From Algoriphagus boritolerans DSM 17298 = JCM 18970 (GTDB lineage: Bacteria; Bacteroidota; Bacteroidia; Cytophagales; Cyclobacteriaceae), in assembly GCF_900108085.1 (NCBI RefSeq), contig NZ_FNVR01000026.1:1-58275 (forward strand): a DNA stretch of 58,275 nt. Reading direction: 5' to 3'. Positions 8,696-16,740 of the stretch are shown here, one piece after another. Below the pieces are notes generated by a model. It saw nothing but the letters and a program-made list of their open reading frames with translations, ran no database searches and was not told the origin of the DNA. Every line of letters begins with the position of its first letter. Within the stretch, counting starts at the first letter, position 1. The position numbers and the translations under genes are program-made.

Positions 8696-9793
8696 ATGAC
8701 ATCCAGACGCGATTCACTCAAAACCCTCGGCTTGGCCACCGGAATCGGACTTTTGACTCCTTCCAGCCTTTTTGCCTGCACTACTAATTCAAGAAAAGAC
8801 AAACTCGGCGTGGCTTTGGTTGGCCTGGGCTATTATAGCACAGACCTGCTGGCTCCGGCACTCCAAATCACCAAGCACTGTTATTTGGCCGGTATTGTCA
8901 CTGGTACACCATCCAAGGCTGAGACTTGGAAAACTAAATACAATATTCCGGAAAAGAACATTTACAACTACGAGAATTTTGACACGATTGCGGATAATCC
9001 GGATATCGATGTAGTCTATGTGGTATTGCCTCCCTCCATGCATCGGGAGTATGTGGTGCGAGCAGCTAAGGCTAAAAAACAGGTTTGGTGCGAAAAGCCC
9101 ATGGCGGTGACTGTGGAAGAATGCCAGGCCATGATCGATGCCTGTAAGTCAAATGGCGTTGGCCTATCCATCGGCTATCGCTGTCAGCACGAACCGAATA
9201 CCCAGGCTTTCCAAAAGATTGTCAAAGAAGGTTTATTGGGTAAAGTACTGGGGGTGGATTGCGCAGCAGGGTATCGGGAAGGAAGAACGGATCACTGGAA
9301 GCAAAAGCGTGAAATGGGTGGAGGGGTGATCTATGATATGGGCGTCTATTCGATTCAGGGTGCAAGGTTAGGTGCTAATATGGAACCTGTTGCCCTAAAT
9401 TCTGCCAAAGTCTGGACAGAGCGTCCTGAAATCTACAAAGACGGATTGGGTGAAATCGTAGAAGCTGAGCTGGAATTTCCGGGAGGGGTAATCGGAAAGA
9501 TCAAGACCTCTTTTGCGGAGAATATCAACTTTCTGACGATCCAATGTGAAAAGGGGATGATCGAAATGTCACCTTTCCAAGGCTATGCGGGTAATAAAGG
9601 CAAAAGTCCCCTTGGAGAAATCAACTTTCCTTATGATGTGCCCTGGCAGCAAGCCAATCAAATGGATCAGGATTCACTTGCGATAATGTCCGGGAATCCC
9701 TATCTGGTGCCGGGGGAAGAAGGTCTGAGAGATATCCGAATTGTTGAAGCAATTTTGGAAAGCGCGGAGAAAGGGAACAGGGTCATGATTTAA
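8696..9793 (+). CDS. Exported Gfo/Idh/MocA-family oxidoreductase
   Basis: NAD(P)-dependent sugar-type oxidoreductase of the glucose-fructose oxidoreductase family. The N-terminus has a Tat-like signal (TSRRDSLKTLGLATG) and a cysteine at 28 in LFACTT, so the protein may be Tat-exported and possibly lipidated. Rossmann motif ALVGLGYYS at 40-48; signature CEKPMAV at 132-138; the second domain carries GGGVIYDMGVYSIQGAR with the catalytic Asp/His area replaced in the usual GFOR manner. 365 residues is standard. The substrate is unknown and no sugar operon surrounds it. Confidence 0.88.
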   Translation: MTSRRDSLKTLGLATGIGLLTPSSLFACTTNSRKDKLGVALVGLGYYSTDLLAPALQITKHCYLAGIVTGTPSKAETWKTKYNIPEKNIYNYENFDTIADNPDIDVVYVVLPPSMHREYVVRAAKAKKQVWCEKPMAVTVEECQAMIDACKSNGVGLSIGYRCQHEPNTQAFQKIVKEGLLGKVLGVDCAAGYREGRTDHWKQKREMGGGVIYDMGVYSIQGARLGANMEPVALNSAKVWTERPEIYKDGLGEIVEAELEFPGGVIGKIKTSFAENINFLTIQCEKGMIEMSPFQGYAGNKGKSPLGEINFPYDVPWQQANQMDQDSLAIMSGNPYLVPGEEGLRDIRIVEAILESAEKGNRVMI

Positions 9794-9969
9794 GGGATTA
9801 TGTGGAAGTGGAGGATTGGCATAATTCATCGGGCAAAGAAAGGTTACCAATATTTTGGCTTGTTGCCGGTCAACTGGGACTCATCCCTAAATCATTTTCT
9901 TTGCTGATTTTCGTCATATGAATCAGGTTTGGCGTTAGGTATCATTGTGGTAATTAATCTGACTCAATC

Positions 9970-10422
9970 ATGCATTCCAGACCTTCGAAAGGCAGTATTC
10001 TACACGCCTGTATCATCAAGCAGCAACTGACTATTTCCGATTTTGAAAAAGAAGTAGCTCGGCTCAAAGCAGAGATCACTACCAAAGACGAATCTGAAAG
10101 CCAAGGAGGTCGAGGTACTTCAGAGCAGAATGATCTCTTGATAAGGATGGAGCATGAGCTTCTCTTTTTGAAAAATGAACTGATGACTTTGGAAAATATA
10201 GATTCGAGCTTGAGTTGTGATAAAATAGAAGAAGGTGCTGTGGTGGTGACTGATCAACGGATATTTTTCATCAGCACTTCCATCGAATCAGTGGATGTAA
10301 ATGAAGTTTCAGTCTTTGGTTTGTCCACCCATGCTCCGATCTATACCGAGATGAAAGGAAAGAAAAAGGGGGAGACTATTCAGTTCAATGGACTTCGATA
10401 TCGGATTATTGACGTGTATTGA
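9970..10422 (+). CDS. GreA/GreB-like C-terminal domain protein with N-terminal coiled coil
   Basis: 150 residues. The N-terminal half (about 20-70) is charged and helical (ISDFEKEVARLKAEIT and later HELLFLKNELMTLEN). The C-terminal half resembles the FKBP-like domain of Gre factors, ending in PIYTEMKGKKKGETIQFNGLRYRI, close to the Gre 'aligned with G-K-K-x-G-D' ending. Such proteins in Bacteroidota may bind RNA polymerase, but the acidic tip of a true Gre coiled coil is not obvious. Function is inferred from this partial similarity only. It has no operon partner; the 176 bp before it show nothing else. Confidence 0.6.
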   Translation: MHSRPSKGSILHACIIKQQLTISDFEKEVARLKAEITTKDESESQGGRGTSEQNDLLIRMEHELLFLKNELMTLENIDSSLSCDKIEEGAVVVTDQRIFFISTSIESVDVNEVSVFGLSTHAPIYTEMKGKKKGETIQFNGLRYRIIDVY

Positions 10423-10533
10423 ATGAATTGAAGTCCAAAAAGAAATCCTATCCGGACTCCCAACTTTCGAGGTGAAGGATTGGAGTATGCATTTTAAGAT
10501 TTTTTCAAATTTCAGTTCGAGCTGTTTCCCGAC

Positions 10534-10562
10534 TTGACATTTATAAGGTTTCCCTACTTTTG
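10534..10562 (+). promoter_or_regulatory. Putative promoter for the small gene at 10588
   Basis: TTG at 10534-10536, an 18-bp spacer and TACTTTTG at 10555-10562 fit the Bacteroidota TTG / TAnnTTTG promoter layout. The ATG of the next gene follows 25 bp later. Confidence 0.5.
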
Positions 10563-10587
10563 CCAAAGATCATACCTTTCTTTTTGC

Positions 10588-10839
10588 ATGTTTGAAGGAC
10601 TGAAATATCCGAAATCTCTTGACGAAGCGCTCTTTAACTCCTGGATGGAGGCAGGAAGAGCCAGCCCGATTTCTTACTGCTATTTGTTGATTTTTTGGGA
10701 TGAGTTGGACGAAAAGTATCTACCCGGATTTGCTATAAATCGAAGTGAAATCGGGGAGCATGAGAAGTATGGATATTCCCCCGGGAGACAGTTGCTGGTG
10801 GCAGCATACGATTTGTACTCGGAATCGAGGGTGGGGTAG
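10588..10839 (+). CDS. Conserved-looking small protein of unknown function
   Basis: 83 residues from the ATG at 10588 (MFEGLKYPKSLDEALFNSW). I chose this start because a good promoter box lies just upstream; a longer reading from 10534 would use TTG inside that promoter. The protein is rich in aromatic and acidic residues (YCYLLIFWDELDEKYLPGF), has no signal peptide or membrane segment, and looks like a compact soluble domain. No function can be named. Confidence 0.5.
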   Translation: MFEGLKYPKSLDEALFNSWMEAGRASPISYCYLLIFWDELDEKYLPGFAINRSEIGEHEKYGYSPGRQLLVAAYDLYSESRVG

Positions 10840-11044
10840 TAAAGCTGGAAAGAAGTGAACCCTGCCGATCTAGGAATTCTCTACTTTCGTGAGGAAATTT
10901 TCATTAACAAATTGGGAAGAAGCCAAGGAACCAGATTGAGTGGGGATTACTGCAAAAACACTTAGGCACATTGAAGCTTCTGCCAGTTCTAATCAATCTT
11001 AAAGCAGCCCCCTGTATCAATCTTTCCAAATGACCATTTTTTGA

Positions 11045-11635
11045 GTGCTTGCCTTTGCCAAAGAGGTGCATTGGCGGAACAAGGGAAGGCGATATTTCGC
11101 AGTGGGTTTTCCAAATGAATCGGGTGGATGGGTACTCCGATCCTCTATTTTTAAGGGTAATATTCTTGGAGGTGGTATTTCGATTCAGGTCCTTGGGACT
11201 GTTAAAAGCATTAAGGTTTTTGAAGGGTGGTTTGACTTTCTTAGCTATCTGAAGCTTTCCGGAGCGACAGATTTCAAAGCCATCATTTTGAACAGTATAG
11301 CTAATCTAAGTATGCGTTTGATGCTAGATAGTTTAAAGGAAAGGCAGAAAGTAGAGCTCTACTTGGATAATGACACTACGGGCGAGAGATATACCAATAG
11401 CTTTATGAAAATTGCTCGACTGTACCAATACTGTCTCCAAGAGGGATTATCTATCGATTGGGATTTGACAATGTTGAGAGGGAGTAGGGACAAACTTTGC
11501 AAGCAGATAACCAACTTAAAAATCGAGCCCTCAAAAGAGGTAGAGATTTGGAGGGTAGAAACGGAGGTTACTGATCAGAGAGGCTATTATACAGGTTATG
11601 AGGATTTAAATGATCTGATAAACAGATCATCTTAA
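11045..11635 (+). pseudogene. Toprim-domain primase-like protein, N-terminally truncated
   Basis: The 196-residue frame opens at GTG 11045 directly behind an in-frame stop, in the middle of a domain: it starts at the FAKEVHWRNKGRRYFAVGF block that lies internally in the CHC2 zinc-finger/Toprim proteins of Bacteroidota conjugative elements. The Toprim part is visible: IKVFEGWFDFLSYL with the catalytic Glu, and VELYLDNDTTGE with the DxD metal site. The zinc-finger half is missing and 10840-11044 shows no recognisable remainder. It is best read as a leftover of a mobilisable element marking the left edge of the accessory island. Confidence 0.7.
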
Positions 11636-11709
11636 GTTAAAATATCTGTGACATTTAGTGTCTAAAGTATTGAGTTGCCTTTTTCTATATCGCTTAATTT
11701 TTTAGATTT

Positions 11710-13137
11710 ATGCATACTGATTTAATTATGTGGATAGCTAGCAAAAATGGATTTTTCTCGATCGTACAGCATAGAGATGATTCCGAGCAAGTTTTGGTGA
11801 GGGCAAGGGTGAAAAGGGATTTGGAGGAAATTTTTCCCGAAGATCGAATCCATCATACTCCGGGAGGGGATTATCATTGGAGAGTTTTTGCATCTAAAAA
11901 GGAGATGGGAGAGATTCTTCTTCGGCAGATGGCAGAATTAGATTACCCAAATTTCAAAGGGAAAATAGCCAAAACGCCGAGTCAGGAAGATAAGCTGCAA
12001 GCCTATTATCAAGTCTGGTCAGTCATGCATGATTATGGGCTGAAGAAATTCGATAAAAAGAATGTTTGTCAGGGTTGCCTAATGGGAGGGGCCATCGGAG
12101 ATGCACTTGGTGCACCAATAGAATTTTTATCGTTCCCACAAATTCAAAATAAGTATGGAGTCAACGGAATTGACTCTTTTGTTGAATTTGAAGATGGTTT
12201 CGGAGAATTTACCGATGATACACAAATGACCCTTTTCACTGGAGAAGGACTTTTGCGCGCATGGAATAGATCCATGCAGCGGGGTATTGGAGGGGCAGAG
12301 AATACCATTGTTTATCATTCTTATTTGAGATGGCTTTTTACCCAAGACTTTCCTTTTCAGGCCAAACCTACCCAAGGAGTGTATGACATAGAAAAGGGTT
12401 GGCTTATCAAAAGAAAGGAGTTATATAAACGAAGAGCGCCCGGTAATACCTGTATTTCTTCCTTGGCTTCGGGAATAGCAGGGACCATCGATGAGCCGAT
12501 TAATGATAGCAAGGGTTGTGGGACAGTCATGAGAATGGCACCTGTGGGATTGATTTTTTCGGACGATATGGCCTTAGCCTTTGATATGGGATGCAAGTTT
12601 TCTGCCTTGACTCATGGGCATCCCTCTGGATATCTGAGTGGGGGATTTTTTGCGGCAATAATCTCTGGACTTTGTCAGCATATTCCTTTGGAGAAATGTA
12701 TCTATAAAGTGATTGACTTATTGATGGGAAAACCAGGCTTTGAAGAACTTGATAGGGTTTTGTTTCGCGCCATTGGTCTTCATGATAGACTCAAGGAAAA
12801 AGAATTGAAAGCAGAACATATTGAGTTGCTAGGTGGTGGTTGGGTAGCGGAGGAAGCCTTGGCTATCAGTTTACTCTGTTCGCTGCACTACTTGGAAAAT
12901 TTCAAAAAAGGAGTTTTGGCAGCAGTCAATCACAGCGGAGATAGCGATTCTACAGGTTCCATTACCGGAAATATACTTGGCTTGATCCATGGTTTAGAAG
13001 GAATTCCAGAGGAATGGAAATCAGGACTTAAGTTTTCGGATATCGTGCTTCAAATGGGAGAGGACCTTGCTATTGGGGTTAAGGGGAATACCTATGAGCC
13101 GGATGAGGAATGGGGAGAGAAGTATCCGGGGTATTAA
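11710..13137 (+). CDS. ADP-ribosylglycohydrolase with an extra N-terminal domain
   Basis: 475 residues. Residues 115-470 form a DraG/ARH-type ADP-ribosylglycohydrolase: MGGAIGDALGAPIEF (125-139), the magnesium-binding FTDDTQMT (167-174), and HSGDSDSTGSITGN (408-421). These enzymes remove ADP-ribose from protein or nucleic acid. Residues 1-108 are a separate domain (MWIASKNGFFSIVQ, VLVRARVKRDLEEIF, YHWRVFASKKEMGEIL, LDYPNFKGK) that I recall as a free-standing small protein family of unknown function in other bacteria; here it is fused. It is followed 22 bp later by an Mrr-like nuclease and then a GIY-YIG nuclease, which suggests a defence or DNA-modification context. No ADP-ribosyltransferase was found nearby. 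Confidence 0.88.
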   Translation: MHTDLIMWIASKNGFFSIVQHRDDSEQVLVRARVKRDLEEIFPEDRIHHTPGGDYHWRVFASKKEMGEILLRQMAELDYPNFKGKIAKTPSQEDKLQAYYQVWSVMHDYGLKKFDKKNVCQGCLMGGAIGDALGAPIEFLSFPQIQNKYGVNGIDSFVEFEDGFGEFTDDTQMTLFTGEGLLRAWNRSMQRGIGGAENTIVYHSYLRWLFTQDFPFQAKPTQGVYDIEKGWLIKRKELYKRRAPGNTCISSLASGIAGTIDEPINDSKGCGTVMRMAPVGLIFSDDMALAFDMGCKFSALTHGHPSGYLSGGFFAAIISGLCQHIPLEKCIYKVIDLLMGKPGFEELDRVLFRAIGLHDRLKEKELKAEHIELLGGGWVAEEALAISLLCSLHYLENFKKGVLAAVNHSGDSDSTGSITGNILGLIHGLEGIPEEWKSGLKFSDIVLQMGEDLAIGVKGNTYEPDEEWGEKYPGY

Positions 13138-13159
13138 TTATTAATTTAAATCATACGAA

Positions 13160-14080
13160 ATGAAAGATAAAATCAAGCCGTCAAAGGCAATGTTTATTAA
13201 GCTAGGAAGAAAAGGAAGTTGGGCAAAGGAATGTTTTGAAAAAAGTGTTTTGAAATTAAGCTATAAAGAAGTCAAACATGAAGACATATTAGCAGATTTG
13301 ACGGGTTCTGTTTCTAAGGCATATAGTGGTAAAGTTCCTAAAACAATAACTTCCTACGCAAACCAAATCAGACATTTCTACGAATCTGATAAAAGCGTGC
13401 TTTGGATAACTTTTCATGACCAACATCTCTATTGGTGTTTCGCAAAAAAGGAAGTAGTTGGGATAGACAATGGAGAAAAAGAGAAAATGGTAATAGGAGA
13501 ATGGTCCAATAAATCGATTGATGGGAAACCATTACTGGCCGATAATCTAAGTGGAAATTTACTTAAAACACAAGGGTTCCAAGGGACTATTTGTAATGTG
13601 GACGACCTTGAGTATCTGGTAAGGAAAATTAATGGAGAGGAGCTTCCTGAAGTAATTGAAGTCAAAGAAGATTTAAGGAGGTTGGAATTCAGTCTTGCTG
13701 CATGTATTCAAAAACTTATGCCGAAAGACTTTGAAGTCTTCATTGACTTGATTTTTAGACAAGCTGGATATCTTCGAACCAATAGTATAGGCGGTGTTCA
13801 AAAAGATAAGGATATTGAATTGATTGCACCTGTTACAGGTGAAAGGATTTTAGTCCAAGTAAAAAGCGCTACAAATTTGAAGCAATTTCAAGACTACGAA
13901 GATCGTTTTGAAGAAATAGATAGTTCGGAATCTTATGATAAGTTTTACTATGTTTTCCACTCACCAAAATTAAACCTTCAGTCAAACATGGAAAAGCTTG
14001 AAGTTTGGAATCTGGATAAAGTTGCTGAATTGGCAGTCAGTTCCGGTCTCGTTCCTTGGATCTTGAATAAGATCAATTGA
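13160..14080 (+). CDS. Mrr-like restriction endonuclease (PD-(D/E)XK fold)
   Basis: 306 residues in two parts. Residues 10-100 are a reader-like domain (MFIKLGRKGSWAKECFEKSV, HDQHLYWCFAKKEVV) of the kind found at the N-terminus of modification-dependent nucleases. Residues 180-300 are a PD-(D/E)XK domain of Mrr type: KDFEVFIDLIFRQAGY, then the active site spread over GGVQKDKDIELIAP (D218) and ILVQVKSAT (Q233, K235). It probably cleaves foreign or modified DNA. It lies 22 bp after the ADP-ribosylglycohydrolase gene and is likely co-transcribed. No methyltransferase is present, consistent with a modification-dependent rather than classical type II enzyme. Confidence 0.78.
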   Translation: MKDKIKPSKAMFIKLGRKGSWAKECFEKSVLKLSYKEVKHEDILADLTGSVSKAYSGKVPKTITSYANQIRHFYESDKSVLWITFHDQHLYWCFAKKEVVGIDNGEKEKMVIGEWSNKSIDGKPLLADNLSGNLLKTQGFQGTICNVDDLEYLVRKINGEELPEVIEVKEDLRRLEFSLAACIQKLMPKDFEVFIDLIFRQAGYLRTNSIGGVQKDKDIELIAPVTGERILVQVKSATNLKQFQDYEDRFEEIDSSESYDKFYYVFHSPKLNLQSNMEKLEVWNLDKVAELAVSSGLVPWILNKIN

Positions 14081-14228
14081 AATTGAAATTAGAGATCCAA
14101 GAGTAGATATCCCTGAGTTCCCTTAAATACCATGATACTCCTAAGCCACATTCAAAATCAGTGAACGACAAGAGAGTTTTTGGAAAAAGAATTTGACATG
14201 AATTTTAAAGAACTACTACTAACTGAGA

Positions 14229-15041
14229 ATGATCAAACTAAATGATATTCTGAAGATAGAAGATCTTCCGAATGTGAAAGTTCGGTTTAACTTGATGTTT
14301 CGGGACAATTGGGATCCTATTGAGGATTTTAAAAATGGAAATGATGAAGTTTTGCTGGAAGGTCAGTATTGGAATTATAAAAGTAAAAAATCATACAAAG
14401 AGGGTCAAATCACGATTGGGTTTGTTAGGATCAGCAGGAATGACAACCTATGGCTTTTGTTCCATGTTGGAAGGGTTACCAAGGATTTGGATAAAATGGA
14501 TGGCGTTGGATATGAATACGAAGTGATCCGAGAATATGAAAAATACTTTGGACGGTTGATAGTGAGATTTAAGAATAAATCCCAAACTATGATTCGTTGG
14601 GCTTCTTCGGTGATTGAGGAATGCGAAGTTGCCCAAATCTTACCTGATATCTTCGATAATGATATTTTTCCAGGTTACGAAAATGTAAACCTTTCATGGA
14701 AGGAGTTATCCCGTGTGATTGAAAAAGATAATTGGAAAACAGCTCTGCAGAATCAGAAAGGAGTTTATCTGATCACAGATATTTCAAATGGAAAGCGGTA
14801 TGTGGGATCTGCGGCAGGCGACGAGATGATTTTGCAGAGATGGCGGGACTATGTGAAAAATGGGAATGGGGGGAATGAGGACTTTAAAAATCTGAATTTC
14901 GAGCATATAAAAGAGAATTTCCGATACTCGATCTTAGATATTTATAAATCAACTGTTGACAAACAGACGATCCTTCAGAGGGAAAGTTGGTGGAAAAGGG
15001 TGTTGTTGACTAGAGGGAAATATGGATATAATAAAAACTAG
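14229..15041 (+). CDS. GIY-YIG nuclease domain protein
   Basis: 270 residues. The C-terminal 100 residues are a GIY-YIG nuclease domain: GVYLI (178-182), RYVGSA (190-195), the catalytic Arg in ILQRWRDYV (R204) and a late Glu in ILQRESWWKR. The N-terminal 170 residues form a separate domain with no name I can give; it opens with MIKLNDILKIEDLPNVKVRFN and holds several aromatic-rich strands (LWLLFHVGRV). This 'sensor plus GIY-YIG' layout is frequent in predicted restriction systems. It follows the Mrr-like nuclease by 148 bp and may belong to the same module. Confidence 0.78.
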   Translation: MIKLNDILKIEDLPNVKVRFNLMFRDNWDPIEDFKNGNDEVLLEGQYWNYKSKKSYKEGQITIGFVRISRNDNLWLLFHVGRVTKDLDKMDGVGYEYEVIREYEKYFGRLIVRFKNKSQTMIRWASSVIEECEVAQILPDIFDNDIFPGYENVNLSWKELSRVIEKDNWKTALQNQKGVYLITDISNGKRYVGSAAGDEMILQRWRDYVKNGNGGNEDFKNLNFEHIKENFRYSILDIYKSTVDKQTILQRESWWKRVLLTRGKYGYNKN

Positions 15042-15053
15042 ATTTCATTTATT

Positions 15054-15131
15054 ATGACCAACAAAGATACCTTTTGGAATTCTAGCGGAGCCATCGCCAG
15101 GGAAATCGAGTTAACAAAAATAGAATTATAA
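15054..15131 (+). other. Possible 25-residue ORF
   Basis: ATG at 15054 to TAA at 15131 encodes MTNKDTFWNSSGAIAREIEL plus five residues. It ends one base before the ATG of the next small gene, the spacing expected of a short leader or a truncated first gene. Too short to judge; no family recognised. Confidence 0.2.
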
Positions 15132-15132
15132 A

Positions 15133-15318
15133 ATGAAAATTAATATTGCAGACGAAGAGCTAGATAGGGATTTAAGAAATCTTTATCTCGATCCTGATAA
15201 GGATCAGCATATACCGTTAGAAGATGATGAGTATTTCCACAAAATCTATGGGAAGGAGCGTTGGGAAAAAATAAAATCCGACAGAGCAGAAAGAGGAAAG
15301 GCAATAAAGAATATTTAA
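15133..15318 (+). CDS. Small hypothetical protein
   Basis: 61 residues, strongly charged (MKINIADEELDRDLRNLYLD then a basic C-terminus EKIKSDRAERGKAIKNI). No signal peptide or membrane segment. The size and the acidic-then-basic profile would suit an antitoxin or a small DNA-binding partner, but nothing in the sequence proves that. It follows the GIY-YIG gene by 91 bp. Confidence 0.4.
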   Translation: MKINIADEELDRDLRNLYLDPDKDQHIPLEDDEYFHKIYGKERWEKIKSDRAERGKAIKNI

Positions 15319-15379
15319 GGAAAAAAGAGATTAGGCTTAATTGATACTTTTTCTTTTTGCGGTACTTAGGGTGGAGTTT

Positions 15380-15517
15380 ATTAGCATCCCCAAGCCTCGC
15401 TTTTTGGTGCCGAGGTTTTTTTGCCCTTGCTCGGGTTGTTAAGCCTCTTTGCCATTTTTTGCTAAATATAATTTGCCTAAAATTTCATTGACCATCATTT
15501 CCCAATCGATGGCTCCG
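15380..15517 (-). pseudogene. Decayed duplicate of the parA / RHH gene junction
   Basis: On the minus strand this stretch repeats the junction found intact at about 18890-19028. It encodes the end of ParA (GAIDWEMMVNEIL, compare GAKDYEMLVDEIL) followed by the start of the RHH protein (MAKRLNNPSKGKK, compare MAKKLNDPSKGNK). A one-base deletion in the lysine run then shifts the frame, after which RGLGMLINS (compare RGIGVLINS) appears in another frame. The rest of parA is missing. This is a second, dead copy of a conjugative-element partition locus. The remaining 15518-15770 holds nothing I can assign. Confidence 0.75.
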
Positions 15518-15770
15518 TTTTTTTACGGGGTATTGCTTTGTCTGGTAAATGGCTATCAGCCAATTGCATTTTTCAATTTTTTAAAAAATAGGTGATTAGG
15601 TAATCCTGAATTCCAGAATAAGTTAGCCCTTTATCCTCGGGGCGGCCAAGAGCTTCCGGCATAAAGCTCACCCGCAATCCAGCGCTGGTTTATTCCTTTT
15701 TGGCTTGGCCTTGCTCGGAACAGGGCTGGGATCATTCCATAATTCATGTTTCACCAAAACTCAAAAAATT

Positions 15771-15992
15771 ATGGAAGCTTTAACTAAATCATTCCACTTT
15801 AATGAAGTCGCAGAAATCACACTGGCTTATCGACCAAAAATCAAAGTAAGCCAACGTCCGAAGGTTACTTGCTCCAGACAAGTCTATGATGTCTTGTTGA
15901 AATTCTGGAATTCTGATTCACTGGAATACATAGAGCAGTTTCAAAAACGCAATAAGAAAAGGGTTTTCTTAGCCAAAAAACAAGAAGGATGA
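15771..15992 (+). pseudogene. RadC-like (JAB domain) protein, N-terminal remnant
   Basis: From the ATG at 15771 the frame reads FHFNEVAEITLAYRPKIKVS, RPKVTCSRQVYDVLL and EYIEQF, the N-terminal segment of the RadC-type JAB proteins carried by Bacteroidota conjugative elements. After about 57 residues the similarity ends and the frame runs into a basic tail (KRNKKRVFLAKKQEG). The metal-binding HxH...D core of the JAB domain is absent, so this is a truncated gene. It sits among other remnants (Toprim, ParA duplicate). Confidence 0.7.
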
Positions 15993-16161
15993 AGCATGAA
16001 AAAAGAGCCACGAAAAACGAAGCCACTTTATTCCACTTGGCAGATTTAATTCCTTAAAAGTTGGTCTTTAGCATGAAATATCAGTTCAATGTCACTAACT
16101 ATTTTGACCACATTACCTATTATATGTAAATCCTCCAAATATTCCCGGAATTCACCTCACT

Positions 16162-16740
16162 TCAATTGGAATCCCGCTCCTCCTTGGTGATCGTAATGAC
16201 CACCCATTCATTTACACGAGTCGTGTCATTCGGCATATTCTTAGTTAGAAGTTGGGTCCAAAGGACATTTTGCCTCTCTCTTAGGTCGTAGGTATGCACT
16301 TTCCTGCCATTGTACAAAAAATTGAACTCTCTAATGTTTGTCCAGAAGGGGTTCGGAATTTCTTCTGGCCTGCTCGAAAATGTGAGGGTATCCGTATCCC
16401 CATTTCCAAAGTCCAGGTAGACAGTCGATTTAAAGTTCGATATTGGGCTATATAGTGATAGATAGGTCTTTTCTCCGATTTGATTGATGTAGAAATCGTT
16501 AGATTCATTTAATGGATCTTTATCAAGACAACGAAAGATATTATTTATTTCAGTACAAGCCCGTATTTTTTCAAGGTCATAATCGGAGTTGGTACTGAAG
16601 AAATCCCGTCCTTCTTTATCCACCAAGCGGAATATATGGTACCATTCGGTAGGTTGGTCAGTGGAATTATCTCCCACACATGATAAAGAAAGAAATAGGA
16701 GGTTTGCCGCAAGCAGAATATGATATTTTATAGTTTTCAT
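16162..16740 (-). CDS. Hypothetical lipoprotein downstream of the M43 protease
   Basis: 192 residues with a lipoprotein signal ending in LSLSC (C21). The mature part has several short hydrophobic strands and an Asp/Thr-rich stretch (FGNGDTDTLTF) but no family that I recognise. Its ATG overlaps the stop of the upstream protease gene by 4 bp (ATGA), so the two are translated together; a role in handling or inhibiting the protease is possible but not shown. Confidence 0.7.
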   Translation of the reverse strand: MKTIKYHILLAANLLFLSLSCVGDNSTDQPTEWYHIFRLVDKEGRDFFSTNSDYDLEKIRACTEINNIFRCLDKDPLNESNDFYINQIGEKTYLSLYSPISNFKSTVYLDFGNGDTDTLTFSSRPEEIPNPFWTNIREFNFLYNGRKVHTYDLRERQNVLWTQLLTKNMPNDTTRVNEWVVITITKEERDSN

